A stretch of DNA of 64,000 bases from an uncultured Collinsella sp. (GCA_902496275.1 CABVAC010000004.1:34493-98492); one strand, 5' to 3'. Counted from the stretch's first letter, positions 42,845-51,638 are shown. Notes: generated from the sequence alone by a model not told the origin. Translations and numbers: made by a program.

Positions 42845-43360
42845 ATGGCTTTTAATACGAAGGTCGATGTAGCCGATACCGAGCTCGAGGAGAACGAGGC
42901 GGTCGTCGCCGAATCCGAGGATGTGACGCTCGAGGACGAGGCGCTCGTCGAGGCCGAGTCCGATGCGGATGAGGACGACGAGGAAGCGGACGAGTCTGAG
43001 GACTCGCTGACCTATTCCAACGGTGTGATCGAGAAGATTGTTGCCATGGCCACCCGCGAGGTTCCGCACGTTCTGGGCATGAAGGGTAACCTCATGCACT
43101 TTGTGCAGGAGCAGTTTGGTGCTGAGAATCTGACCAAGGGCGTGACGGTCGAGGTCACCGATGACAATCGCGTGGTCGTCAACATCTCCGTCATTATCGA
43201 GTACGGCGCCTATGCGCCCGCGATCTTCGACGATGTCAAGGCACGTGTCACCGAGCGCCTTGCCGCGATGACCGGCCTTGAGGTGGCGGGCGTCAACCTG
43301 CGTATCGAGGACGTCATCACCCCCGAGGAGTACGAGCACCGCACCAGCCAGCACGAGTAA
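42845..43360 (+). CDS. Asp23/Gls24 family envelope stress protein
   Basis: A 171-residue protein. The first 50 residues are extremely acidic (TELEENEAVVAESEDVTLED region), after which the Asp23/Gls24 domain follows: YSNGVIEKIVAMATREVPHV, VVVNISVIIEYGAYAP and VAGVNLRIEDVI. These proteins form membrane-attached networks in envelope stress. RBS AAGGAGG. Last gene of the amaP operon; the stop runs into a hairpin repeat. Confidence 0.92.
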   Translation: MAFNTKVDVADTELEENEAVVAESEDVTLEDEALVEAESDADEDDEEADESEDSLTYSNGVIEKIVAMATREVPHVLGMKGNLMHFVQEQFGAENLTKGVTVEVTDDNRVVVNISVIIEYGAYAPAIFDDVKARVTERLAAMTGLEVAGVNLRIEDVITPEEYEHRTSQHE

Positions 43361-43395
43361 CCTTCCAAAAAGGGACAAGTTTGTTTTGGCAGGTT
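43359..43395. repeat. GGGACAG-type hairpin, copy i
   Basis: AACCTTCCAAAA and TTTTGGCAGGTT (one mismatch) around AGGGACAAGTTTG. The left arm overlaps the TAA of the Asp23 gene, exactly as copy a overlaps the aminopeptidase TAA. Confidence 0.8.
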
Positions 43396-43413
43396 TTATC
43401 TGCGAAAACGTTA

Positions 43414-43455
43414 AACGGCCGACCGCGCAAGCAAAAGCGTGGCCGGCCGTTATTT
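43414..43455 (+). terminator. Intrinsic terminator of the amaP operon
   Basis: AACGGCCG and CGGCCGTT with inner pairing (ACCGCGC/GCGTGG) and a following TATTTG, 53 bases past the operon's last stop codon. Confidence 0.7.
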
Positions 43456-43568
43456 GTATGCCCCCCGATGTAGGTATACCGCTCGTCTAACTAGGGGTTG
43501 CAATCGTCGCGTTCCGCGTTACCCTAATGGGCGCATTGTTTCCAAATTGTTAACGAGGGGTTGCCGTA

Positions 43569-44591
43569 ATGGCCGACGAGCACGAAACAGAAAGCAAGGC
43601 ATGGGCGATTGAGGCCGCCGCGGCAGAGGCGGCATCGCGTGCTGCCGAGGAGATGCATCGTCCTCCCGTGGTGCCGATGGAGCGCGTGGTTGATCGCACC
43701 GATATCGAGCGCGGCGAGCGTGCCGGTCAAAAGCGCAGCCAGGAGCCGGGCTTTCCGCGTTTTTTTGCCGAGCTCAATCTGGGCCTGATTCTTACGGCCT
43801 TCGCCATCGTTGCGTTTAAAACCCCTAATCACTTTGCTTTTGGCGGCACCTCGGGCGTGTCGGTCATTCTGTCCACGCTGTTCCCGACCCTGCCCGTCGG
43901 CGTCTTTATGTGGATTATCAACGCGGTTCTCGTCGTTTTGGGCTTTATCTTTTTGGAGCGCAAGGCGATTCTTTGGAGCGTCTTCGCCTCGTTTGCGCTT
44001 TCGGCCTACGTCTCGCTGTTTGAGCTCTTTATTCCGACTGATGTCTCTCTGACGGGTGATATGTGGCTCGACCTGTGCTTTGCCGTCATCTTGCCGGCGC
44101 TCGGCAGTGCCATTGTCTTTGACATCGGCGCCTCGACGGGTGGCACGGACATTCTTGCCATGATCCTCAAACGCCGCACGACGCTCGAGATTGGCCGCGC
44201 CCTGCTACTGGTCGATATCGGCATCGTGACCATCGCGGCCTTTTTGTATGGCCCGCGTGTCGGTCTGTATTGCGTGCTCGGCCTGTTTGCCAAGACGCTT
44301 GTGGTCGACAAGGCCATCGAGAGCATCCATCTTCGTAAGGTCTGCACGGTCATTTGCTCCGAACCCCTTAAGGTCGAGGAGTTTATCGTCAAGCATCTCA
44401 ACCGTACGGCGACCATCAGCCGCGGCTACGGTGCCTTCTCGGGCAAGTGCGTGACGGTGATCATGAGCGTGCTGAGCCGTCGCGAGGCCGTGCAACTGCG
44501 CCGCTATGCGCGCGAAGTCGATCCGGGTGCCTTTATCACGATTGTCGACAGCTCCGAGATCGTCGGCAAGGGCTTCCGCGGAACGAACTAG
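43569..44591 (+). CDS. YitT family membrane protein (DUF161/DUF2179)
   Basis: 340 residues: a polar N-terminal 65 residues rich in Ala/Glu, five or six membrane helices (about 75-240), then a soluble DUF2179 domain (about 255-335, with EFIVKHLNRTATISRGYGAFSG). YitT proteins are common in Gram-positive bacteria; their substrate is not established. A GAGGGG tract precedes the ATG. Single gene. Confidence 0.88.
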   Translation: MADEHETESKAWAIEAAAAEAASRAAEEMHRPPVVPMERVVDRTDIERGERAGQKRSQEPGFPRFFAELNLGLILTAFAIVAFKTPNHFAFGGTSGVSVILSTLFPTLPVGVFMWIINAVLVVLGFIFLERKAILWSVFASFALSAYVSLFELFIPTDVSLTGDMWLDLCFAVILPALGSAIVFDIGASTGGTDILAMILKRRTTLEIGRALLLVDIGIVTIAAFLYGPRVGLYCVLGLFAKTLVVDKAIESIHLRKVCTVICSEPLKVEEFIVKHLNRTATISRGYGAFSGKCVTVIMSVLSRREAVQLRRYAREVDPGAFITIVDSSEIVGKGFRGTN

Positions 44592-44740
44592 CACAGACGT
44601 ATTCAACGAACCGCCTGCTGGCGCCGTGTACCATGCAAATCGGTCATCTTTGAGTATTTGACCCCACATTGGGCAATAATGATGCTAAAGACATCGTTTG
44701 CGATCCAAGTGATTCGTTCAAGATGCGAAGGGATGATTCT

Positions 44741-46048
44741 ATGTTCTGCTCGCAGTGTGGCGCCCCCATGGGCGATAACGACAAGTTCTGCGGCGTGTGT
44801 GGTGCTCCTAATGCCGGTGCCGCTGGCCCCGCTCCCCAGGGACAGCCTCAGCAATTTGTCCATCAGCCTCCCATGAACGCGTTCAAGGGCTGTGTGGCTC
44901 AGGCGTTCCAAGATATGACCAAGACTCCGGGCGTGCTTCAGCGTGTATGCCAAATCGCGTTTTTGCCGGCGCTGATTTGCGTTGTGTCGGTGCTCGTGTT
45001 GTTTATTCCCGTTATTGGCGGCATTGCGGCTGCCATCGGCTTTTTGGCAGCTTGCATTGCGAGCGTGTGCGGTTCCGGCTTTGGTATCGAGTGGGGTCGC
45101 GATCTGTCGCTCAAGGTCGATGACGGCATGGACCGTCCGCTGATGCGTTCCACGTCGTTTGGTCTCGGAGTCTTTTCGAGCGTTATTTCGGTCGTGCTCG
45201 AGGTTATCGCTGCCATTCCCGTTATCGGTGTAGTGCTTTCGCTGGTGGAGGGCGTGGTAATTGGCGCCGCAGGCTCGTATTCGTATTACGGCTCTTATGC
45301 GCTCGAAGCTGCGCTGTTTGGCTCGCTTGGCCTGCTTGTCCTGGCGCTAATTGCCTCGGCGATTCTGGGTGTCTTCTTTAAGATGTTCGCCGACATCGCC
45401 GTGATGCACTTTGCGGTGACCGGTCGCGTCGAGAGCGCGTTTTCGCTCGACAAGGTCTGGGCGGCGTTTAAGCACAACAAGACCAAGCTGTTCTGCGCTT
45501 CGTTCCTTCCGGAGTTTTTGACGGGCCTGGTTTCCAACGCCATTACGTGGATCTTGACAGCTGTCTTTGGTGCCATCGCCGGAATTGGCGCGTACGGCTA
45601 TTACTATCGCCCCACGGGTATCGAGGCGATTGTTACCGCCGGTGGTGTCACGCTCGTATTGTTCCTGGTGCTGATTGCATTCGTCACGGTGTTCCTTACG
45701 GTCTTTGGCAAGATGCTCAAGCACCGTGCCGTTGGCTATTGGGCTGCACGTTATGCAAGCGAATGGGCCGATGAGGACAAGGACGACGTTTTGACTTTTG
45801 TGCTCCCGGGTGAGAAGAAGCCTGCTCCTGCGGGATTCAATCCCACGGCAGCCACTGGTGCTGCGCCTGCCCCGGCGCCCGCGCCTGCACCTGCCCCGGC
45901 ACCCGCGCCTGCCCCTGCCCCGGCACCTGCTCCTGTCCCCGCACCGGCGTCCGAGGCGACGCCTGCGGAGCCCGATTGGGATGCCGTTGCCACGCCGGCG
46001 GATGAGCCGGGCGATAATCCTGCTGCCGAAAACAATCAAACCGAATAG
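44741..46048 (+). CDS. Zinc-ribbon membrane protein, DUF4013-like, with Pro-Ala tail
   Basis: 435 residues. An N-terminal zinc ribbon (CSQCG and CGVCG, residues 3-23) is followed by a linker, a 300-residue region with six or so helices resembling DUF4013, and a C-terminal Ala-Pro repeat tract (about 378-405; nucleotides 45862-45945) before an acidic end. The frame is open from 44669, but MFCSQCG at 44741 is the natural zinc-ribbon start. Function unknown; the next gene also begins with a zinc ribbon. Confidence 0.75.
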   Translation: MFCSQCGAPMGDNDKFCGVCGAPNAGAAGPAPQGQPQQFVHQPPMNAFKGCVAQAFQDMTKTPGVLQRVCQIAFLPALICVVSVLVLFIPVIGGIAAAIGFLAACIASVCGSGFGIEWGRDLSLKVDDGMDRPLMRSTSFGLGVFSSVISVVLEVIAAIPVIGVVLSLVEGVVIGAAGSYSYYGSYALEAALFGSLGLLVLALIASAILGVFFKMFADIAVMHFAVTGRVESAFSLDKVWAAFKHNKTKLFCASFLPEFLTGLVSNAITWILTAVFGAIAGIGAYGYYYRPTGIEAIVTAGGVTLVLFLVLIAFVTVFLTVFGKMLKHRAVGYWAARYASEWADEDKDDVLTFVLPGEKKPAPAGFNPTAATGAAPAPAPAPAPAPAPAPAPAPAPAPVPAPASEATPAEPDWDAVATPADEPGDNPAAENNQTE

Positions 46049-46055
46049 TCGGTCG

Positions 46056-46091
46056 AGGCGCCCTGGGCAACTGAGCCCGGGGTGCCTTTTT
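46056..46091 (+). terminator. Intrinsic terminator
   Basis: AGGCGCCCTGGGC and GCCCGGGGTGCCT (with G-U pairs) around AACTGA, followed by TTTTTCT, eight bases after the zinc-ribbon gene. Confidence 0.8.
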
Positions 46092-46243
46092 CTACTGCGA
46101 AAGCAAGAAAATGCCTGGGAAAACGGTTGCAGCAAAATTTCTCGGAAATTGGTCAATGTTGCGCAACAACGTCGCGGCTATTGTTGAGAACGTAGACGTG
46201 TAAGGTTTGAAGGCGTGCGACGCCTTAGGAAAAGGAGAGGCTC

Positions 46244-46852
46244 ATGTTCTGTCCCACTTGTGGTTCTCCCATTTCGGATGATGCCAAATTCTGCCCTGTT
46301 TGCGGATCCGCCGTTGGTGCCGCTTCTGCCGCTGCGGCCCCGCAGCCCCAGCCCGCTCCGGCCCAGGCTATTCAGCCCGCGCCCCAGCCTCAGCAGCAGT
46401 ACACCGGTCAATACGCCCAACAGTCCGCATCCGCTCCGATGGGCTATGGTCCCATTAAGGCTGACCGCAGCCTGATCGGCTGGCTGCTGCTCTCTCTTGT
46501 GACCTGCGGTATCTATTCGTTCTACTTCCTGTATTGCTTGGCACGCGACGTCAACACGTTGTGTCAGGATGACGGCGATTACACGCCGGGTCTGGCGGAA
46601 TTCATCCTTCTATCGTTTGTGACCTGCGGCTTCTACGCGTACTACTGGTATTACAAGATTGGCAACCGCCTGCAGGCCAACGCTCCTCGCTACGGCCTGG
46701 TGTTCCAGGAAAACGGCACCACCGTTCTTCTGTGGCAAATCTTCGGCGCGCTCCTGTGCGGCCTTGGTCCCATCTTCGCTATGAACATCATCATCAATAA
46801 TACCAATGCCATGGCAACGGCTTACAACACTCGCCTTGGCGCTCGTGCCTAA
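46244..46852 (+). CDS. Zinc-ribbon DUF4234 membrane protein
   Basis: 202 residues: zinc ribbon (CPTCG and CPVCG, residues 3-22), a Pro/Gln/Ala linker to about residue 70, then a DUF4234 domain with helices around LIGWLLLSLVTCGIYSFYF, FILLSFVTCGFYAYYWYYK and a C-terminal GALLCGLGPIFAM. RBS AAAGGAGAGG. Sequence style and zinc ribbon match the preceding gene, suggesting related roles. DUF4234 function is unknown. Confidence 0.85.
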   Translation: MFCPTCGSPISDDAKFCPVCGSAVGAASAAAAPQPQPAPAQAIQPAPQPQQQYTGQYAQQSASAPMGYGPIKADRSLIGWLLLSLVTCGIYSFYFLYCLARDVNTLCQDDGDYTPGLAEFILLSFVTCGFYAYYWYYKIGNRLQANAPRYGLVFQENGTTVLLWQIFGALLCGLGPIFAMNIIINNTNAMATAYNTRLGARA

Positions 46853-46865
46853 CAATAAGGGCGGC

Positions 46866-47342
46866 GTGAACAGCTTCCAGGGACATAGGGGCACGGCAGA
46901 GCTCCTTCGCCGCGCCCTTTTTTGCACCGGCGCGCTCTTTGTCGCCTGGCTCGCGCTCTACCTGCTCGACATTGGCTGCATTTTTCGATTGATGACGGGC
47001 ATTCCTTGTCCGGGATGCGGCATGACGAGGGCGTGGCTGGCGGCGCTGCGCCTCGATTATGCGGCGGCCTTTGCCTACCATCCGCTGTTTTGGGTGGTGC
47101 CGATTGCGTTTGTGCTCGCGTTCGTGCGCGAGGAGGTGGCATCGAGCAAGCTAAAGCGTGGTATCGACATTGCGGTCACCGTGTTGTGCGTGCTGGTCGT
47201 CGTCGTATGGATCGTGCGCCTCATCAATCCGGCAGATGCCGGTCTGCTCTTTGGCGGCTATGCGCCCGCCGGAGTTCCCGACGATATCATCCACCTCGAA
47301 CCCCCACGCTGGCTCACCATCCTTCGCTCTTACCTGGCGTGA
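46866..47342 (+). CDS. DUF2752 membrane protein
   Basis: 158 residues with three hydrophobic segments and the family signature GIPCPGCGMTRAW followed by HPLFW. GTG 46866 lies 13 bases after the DUF4234 stop with AAGGG before it; the longer frame would overlap the previous gene. DUF2752 commonly follows zinc-ribbon/DUF4234-type genes, so the two are probably one operon. Function unknown. Confidence 0.8.
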   Translation: MNSFQGHRGTAELLRRALFCTGALFVAWLALYLLDIGCIFRLMTGIPCPGCGMTRAWLAALRLDYAAAFAYHPLFWVVPIAFVLAFVREEVASSKLKRGIDIAVTVLCVLVVVVWIVRLINPADAGLLFGGYAPAGVPDDIIHLEPPRWLTILRSYLA

Positions 47343-47374
47343 CGGAGGACGCGCTAGAAAAACGGTCGACACAT

Positions 47375-47413
47375 AAGCGGGGGCGAACGTTGAGATAACG
47401 TCCGCCCCCGCTT
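47375..47413. terminator. Bidirectional hairpin between convergent genes
   Basis: AAGCGGGGGCG-A-ACGTT pairs with AACGT-C-CGCCCCCGCTT around GAGAT, midway between the DUF2752 stop and the amidohydrolase stop. Confidence 0.75.
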
Positions 47414-47448
47414 TGCTTTAGCCAGGCTGTTATGGATGGGCGTGACGG

Positions 47449-48912
47449 CTACTCGTCGCGCTTTTCCTCGTGGCGAGCGGCAGCCCGCGCATCGTGGATG
47501 CCCTTGATTGCAGCATGGCGGGCGGTGCGAGCATCGTGCATGGCGTCGCGCGCCTCAGCGGCCGTGGCCTTGGCAGAGCGCAGCTTGGCGGCCAGATCGG
47601 GGTTGGTTTCGGCGACCGCGGTAATCGCGGGGCCGTCGAGCTCCTCTTGCGTGGGCTCGGCCAAAAAGTCGATAGCATACTGGGCGGCCACCATGGAGCC
47701 CTTGGCCAGCACGCTCTCGTCGATCTTGTAGAAGCAGGAATGTTGGGCGTACGTGGCGCCAATCTTGGGGTTGCGCGTACCTATAAAGGCGAGCACGCCC
47801 GGTACGCGACGCAGGTACTCCGAAAAATCCTCGCCCGAAAGCGTGCCGCGATAATGGCCTTGGCCGGTGGGGCCCAGGCACTTGATTACAGCCTGACGGC
47901 AGCGCTCGCTCGAGGCGGCGTCGTTTTCGACCTTGTAGTTGGCGATGGTGTAGTCGGTGAGCTCTGCCTCGGCGCCCAGAGCTGCCGCGGTATGCTCCAC
48001 GATGCGGCGCATGAGCTCCGGCATTTCCTCGTGGGTCGAATCGCCGTAGGTGCGCACTGTGCCGGCGAGGTAGGCCGTGCCGGCGATAACGTTGCGCGCG
48101 GTGCCGCCGTGCAGCTCGCCGACGGTGATGACGGCCGGCTCGTAGGGGCTGATTTCGCGCGAGACGATGGTTTGCAGGGCGTTGACGATCTCGGCGGCAA
48201 CCATGACGGCGTCGTGACCTCGCTGGGGCATGGCGCCATGGCACGAGGTGCCGCGGACGTCGATGCGGAACCAGTCGGTATTGGCCATGCGCGGACCGGG
48301 CTCGCAGCTCACGGTGCCGGCGTCGACCTCACTCCAGATGTGCGCGGCGTAGGCGCCATCGACGCCGTCGAGCACACCCGTGCCGATCATGAGCTTAGCG
48401 CCCTGGCCGTTTTCCTCGCTGGGCTGGAATACGATGCGGACTTCGCCGTGGATGTCGTCGGTCATATGGCGCAGGATTTGCAGCGTTCCGAGCATCATGG
48501 CGATATGGCAGTCGTGGCCGCAGGCGTGCATGCAGCCCTCGTTGACGCTGGCGAACTCCTCGCCGGTCTGCTCGGTGACGGGCAGGGCGTCGATGTCGGC
48601 GCGCAGCAGGATGCGGCGGCGTGGCGTGCCGTCCTCGTGATAAGCGTCGGGCGCGGTGCCGCGAAGGGTCGCCACCAGACCCGTCTTAAGGGGGCGCTCG
48701 TAGGGGATATTCATGGCGTCGAGCTGGTTGGCGATGTCGGAGGTTGTGCGCTCCTCGGCGAGGCTCAGCTCCGGGTGCTTATGGAAGTGGCGGCGCTGCT
48801 TGATGATGTAGGGTTCAAACTCGGTAGCGATATCTTGGATGGCCGCGGTGACGTCGTCAGCCGCGCGAGCCTCGGTCGCCGCCATAATCTGCTGTGCCTT
48901 GGTCTTCGTCAT
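47449..48912 (-). CDS. M20 family metallopeptidase / amidohydrolase with basic helical tail
   Basis: 487 residues. The M20 core has the first metal site ACGHDCHIAMMLG near residue 130, HKHPELSLAEERT near residue 45, an EENGQGAK active-site Glu near 165, and a central dimerisation domain (GTSCHGAMPQRGHDAV). It fits hippurate/N-acyl-amino-acid hydrolases rather than DapE. The last 50 or so residues, after DGPAITAVAE, are an Ala/Arg-rich helix beyond the normal M20 end. ATG 48912 has AAGGAG; the frame continues upstream without a ribosome site. Divergent from the next amidohydrolase. Confidence 0.88.
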   Translation of the reverse strand: MTKTKAQQIMAATEARAADDVTAAIQDIATEFEPYIIKQRRHFHKHPELSLAEERTTSDIANQLDAMNIPYERPLKTGLVATLRGTAPDAYHEDGTPRRRILLRADIDALPVTEQTGEEFASVNEGCMHACGHDCHIAMMLGTLQILRHMTDDIHGEVRIVFQPSEENGQGAKLMIGTGVLDGVDGAYAAHIWSEVDAGTVSCEPGPRMANTDWFRIDVRGTSCHGAMPQRGHDAVMVAAEIVNALQTIVSREISPYEPAVITVGELHGGTARNVIAGTAYLAGTVRTYGDSTHEEMPELMRRIVEHTAAALGAEAELTDYTIANYKVENDAASSERCRQAVIKCLGPTGQGHYRGTLSGEDFSEYLRRVPGVLAFIGTRNPKIGATYAQHSCFYKIDESVLAKGSMVAAQYAIDFLAEPTQEELDGPAITAVAETNPDLAAKLRSAKATAAEARDAMHDARTARHAAIKGIHDARAAARHEEKRDE

Positions 48913-49080
48913 GGTCGATTTGCTCCTTGCTGGGTTGATCGCAAAATCGTACAGGCTCTCTCCAGTATGCCACCTGCCGCTAGGGCTGGTAAAGTTGCCG
49001 TTTGCCGCTTGGGGTTTTGTTACAAGGGCGGGGGAGTACACTCGGGGGTGTTGAATTTCCTGCCAGAGATGGGGATGCCC

Positions 49081-50718
49081 ATGCAACATATCGATCGGAT
49101 TATCCGCTCCAAGAACGTCTTTACCGCGCAAGACGGCATCGATACCACCCGCGAGCTGGCGATCGCCATCGCAGGTGATCGTATCGTCGCAGTCGGCGCG
49201 CCCGATGACGTGATTGCCGCCGCCCCTGCCGCTACGCCGGTGGTCGATTACGGCGAGCAGTTTGTCTGCCCCGGTTTCCATGACGCGCACCTGCACTTCT
49301 TCCATACCTCGGTTGGCTCCTCACCTTATATGCTCATGGATATGGGCACGTCAGAGGCGGCGCTGGTGCAGCACGCACTCGAGTTTTCCCAGGACCTGCC
49401 CGACGACGCCTGGGTCGTGACGCAGGGCTGGCGCGATTACCGCTGGGATCCGCCCGAGCATCCCACTAAGGCATCGCTCGACGCCGCCTTCCCCGATCGC
49501 CCCTGTGTTATGTACTCGGGCGACGGGCATACGCTGTGGCTCAACAGCCGCGCGCTCGAGGCGCTCGGCGTGACGCGTGACAGCGAGCCGCCGGCAGGTG
49601 GCAGTTACGACAAAGATTCAAACGGTGAGCTTACGGGTATCGCTCATGAGGCTGCGGCCATGCAGCTGCTGCCGCGCTGTCTTGAGTGGCTGGGCGAGGA
49701 CCGCATCGCGAGCGCGTATGCCGACCAAATGAAACGCATGGCCGAGCAAGGCATTACCTCGATTTGTGACATGTCGCTCATGCCCATGCCGGGCTGCGAC
49801 TTTATCCGCGACGACGTCTACGACAAGTTGCAGGCCGCCGGCAAGCTGGGCATTCGCGCCCACCTGTTCCCCACGCTGTTGGATGACCAATCGCGCTTGG
49901 AAGAGCTTCAGACTCGCTACGCAAACAATGCGTTGCTCTCGGCGCCAGGCTTTAAGCAGTTCTTCGACGGCGTGTCGAGCGAACACACGGCATATCTCAC
50001 CGAGCCCTATACCAACCCGCGCTTCCCGGGCGACCAGGGTCGTCTGACGGTTCCCGTCGAGCGCATGCGCAAGCTGGTTCTGGCGGCGGCCGAGCGCGGC
50101 CACACCGTGCGCATCCACGTTATCGGCGACGGCGCCATCCATGCCGCACTCGATATCTTTGAGGAGGCGGCAGAGCTCTACGGCTTAACCCAGCACGGCC
50201 ATAATACGCTTGAGCATTTGGAGAATCTGCTGCCCGAGGACATCGATCGTCTGCGCAAACTCAATGTCATTGCCTCGAGTCAACCCTGCCATATCACGCT
50301 CGACCCGGGTGGTCCGGAGCGCGACCTGGGCTTGGAACGCAGCCGCATTATGTGGCCGTTTGCGACCTATAAGCAGCGCGGCATCCGCCAAGCCTTCGGC
50401 ACCGATAGCCCCATCACGGCCGTTACCAGCATGAACGTGCTCTACACGGCTATCACGCGCCAAGACCCCAAAAGCCACTGGCCCGAGGGCGGCTGGTTGC
50501 CGAGCGAGCGTATCGACGCGGCAACAGCCCTGCGCAACTACACGCTTGGCAGCGCGTACGCAGCGGGCGACGAGCAAAACCTCGGCAGCCTGGAGCCCGG
50601 CAAATACGCCGACCTGGTAGTCCTGGACCAAAACCCGCTCACCATCGACCCCCAAGAGCTGCAAGCCACCAAGGTTCAGGCCACCTACCTGGCAGGCAAC
50701 TTGATTTACGAGCGCTAA
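49081..50718 (+). CDS. Amidohydrolase_3 family metal-dependent hydrolase
   Basis: 545 residues, TIM-barrel amidohydrolase. Early FVCPGFHDAHLHFF gives the first two metal His; the second His pair is in HTVRIHVIGDGAIH; FGTDSPI carries the late Asp; YTLGSAYAAGDEQNLGSLEPGKYADLVVLD is the C-terminal composite-domain signature. Three ATGs lie in frame (49069, 49075, 49081); the last has GATGGGG as a spaced RBS. The same frame is open for 1.6 kb upstream, but only as antisense of the M20 gene. Substrate unknown; hydrolysis of a formamide, hydantoin-like or acylamide compound is plausible. Confidence 0.85.
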   Translation: MQHIDRIIRSKNVFTAQDGIDTTRELAIAIAGDRIVAVGAPDDVIAAAPAATPVVDYGEQFVCPGFHDAHLHFFHTSVGSSPYMLMDMGTSEAALVQHALEFSQDLPDDAWVVTQGWRDYRWDPPEHPTKASLDAAFPDRPCVMYSGDGHTLWLNSRALEALGVTRDSEPPAGGSYDKDSNGELTGIAHEAAAMQLLPRCLEWLGEDRIASAYADQMKRMAEQGITSICDMSLMPMPGCDFIRDDVYDKLQAAGKLGIRAHLFPTLLDDQSRLEELQTRYANNALLSAPGFKQFFDGVSSEHTAYLTEPYTNPRFPGDQGRLTVPVERMRKLVLAAAERGHTVRIHVIGDGAIHAALDIFEEAAELYGLTQHGHNTLEHLENLLPEDIDRLRKLNVIASSQPCHITLDPGGPERDLGLERSRIMWPFATYKQRGIRQAFGTDSPITAVTSMNVLYTAITRQDPKSHWPEGGWLPSERIDAATALRNYTLGSAYAAGDEQNLGSLEPGKYADLVVLDQNPLTIDPQELQATKVQATYLAGNLIYER

Positions 50719-50737
50719 TATTCATGTCGTACCGTTG

Positions 50738-50790
50738 AACGCGGCTCGGGCAGCCTATTTTGGGATGGCGCTCGAGCCGCGTTTGTTTGT
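50738..50790 (+). terminator. Terminator of the Amidohydrolase_3 gene
   Basis: AACGCGGCTCG pairs with CGAGCCGCGTT across a 24-base loop, followed by TGTTTGT, 20 bases after the stop. Confidence 0.65.
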
Positions 50791-51290
50791 CGATGGGGGC
50801 TCGTTAGGAGCGTCCCCGCTCTGCTGGATTTGGGCGCAGGGTGGAGGCACGGCTGCCCCGTGTGTTCAATTGGGACATCAGCAATGCTGTCTCTTGGTGT
50901 TTTGCATACTTTCCATTGCAGATTGCATAAAAAGGATGGGATGTTCTTTCTGGCCCTTATGTACCCCCGCCTGGACCGTGCAAAAAACGGAGTATTCTGC
51001 ACGGCAAGTTCCTCCGGTACCGCTGCAGTTGGCTAACATTGCGTAGATTAACGTCATTTTGGGGTCCGGTGCGACGCGAGACATGTTTATTTGTCTCGAC
51101 GAGGTCTGTCTGCCGACTCAAATTGCCGGTCGAAGGCGTCTTTGGGGCCAATAAGGTGTGTCCGGCGCGTATGCAGCCGTCCTGGCCTGCTGAATACTCC
51201 CAAAAATGCACGGTGCTCCCCAGGGGACCCGTGCGCGCAGCGAAAGCCATGCCCATGTCGCCATCCGTATCGCCATTTTGCTGCACTGAC
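50791..51290. other. Gene-free tract upstream of the groES nested repeat
   Basis: No credible gene: both strands show only short frames without ribosome sites. It contains the inverted 22-base motif pair of 50976-51213, a CGAGACA/TGTCTCG hairpin at 51077-51098, and several T-rich stretches. It looks like an accumulation of repeat sequences. Confidence 0.5.
50976..51213. repeat. Inverted pair of a CCGTGCA-N6-GGAGTATTC motif
   Basis: The motif at 50976-50997 recurs inverted at 51192-51213, with both outer segments identical and the six middle bases changed. The left copy is also part of a local hairpin (CCGTGCA/TGCACGG, 50976-51004). Confidence 0.65.
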
Positions 51291-51501
51291 TTTTCTGAAT
51301 GCCGGGCCCGAATTAGTTAACCAAGCTCCCGTGTGGCTGCGGAGGGGCGGGGCATAAGGTTTATCGCGAGTTCCGCACGAGCCGAAGGCCACTTAATGTG
51401 GCCTTCGTGCGAGCAGGACTGCCCGAGCAGGAAACCTTATGCCCCGCCCCTCCGCAGCCACACGGGAGCCACTGCTAAGTTATCCCCCGGCATTCAGAAA
51501 A
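51291..51501. repeat. Giant nested hairpin upstream of groES
   Basis: Three stems nest in 211 bases. Outer: TTTTCTGAATGCCGGG (51291-51306) with its perfect complement at 51486-51501. Middle: perfect 38-base arms at 51325-51362 and 51432-51469 (beginning GCTCCCGTGTGGCTGCGGAG). Inner: CGAAGGCCAC/GTGGCCTTCG at 51383-51407. The copy after groEL (53693-53837) has the same arm length and an inner hairpin but unrelated sequence. Confidence 0.9.
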
Positions 51502-51505
51502 TCTA

Positions 51506-51534
51506 AGTGTCAAAAAATAAGATTTTTTGACTCT
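51506..51534 (+). promoter_or_regulatory. AT-rich palindrome before groES, possible operator
   Basis: AGTGTCAAAAAAT-AAG-ATTTTTTGACTCT, 12 of 13 positions symmetrical, seven bases before a TATAAC box (51541-51546) and 105 bases before the groES start. The region lacks a recognisable CIRCE (TTAGCACTC-N9-GAGTGCTAA) or HAIR site. Whether it is an operator or merely a hairpin is open. Confidence 0.4.
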
Positions 51535-51638
51535 GTGTTGTATAACCCGCCATTCGTGGGTACCATTCAACGCGTACGCAAACAAAAAGGGTTAACCCGC
51601 GCGGCATGACCGCGCGGCCCACAAAGGAGGAAACAAGC

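Noticed and set aside
47470..49080. Upstream extension of the Amidohydrolase_3 frame through the antisense of the M20 gene
   Set aside because: Family similarity begins at MQHIDRII; the M20 gene on the other strand has complete motifs and its own RBS.
51541..51638. A CIRCE or HAIR element in front of groES
   Set aside because: Neither the TTAGCACTC-type nor the CTTGAGT-type inverted repeat is found; only other palindromes are present.
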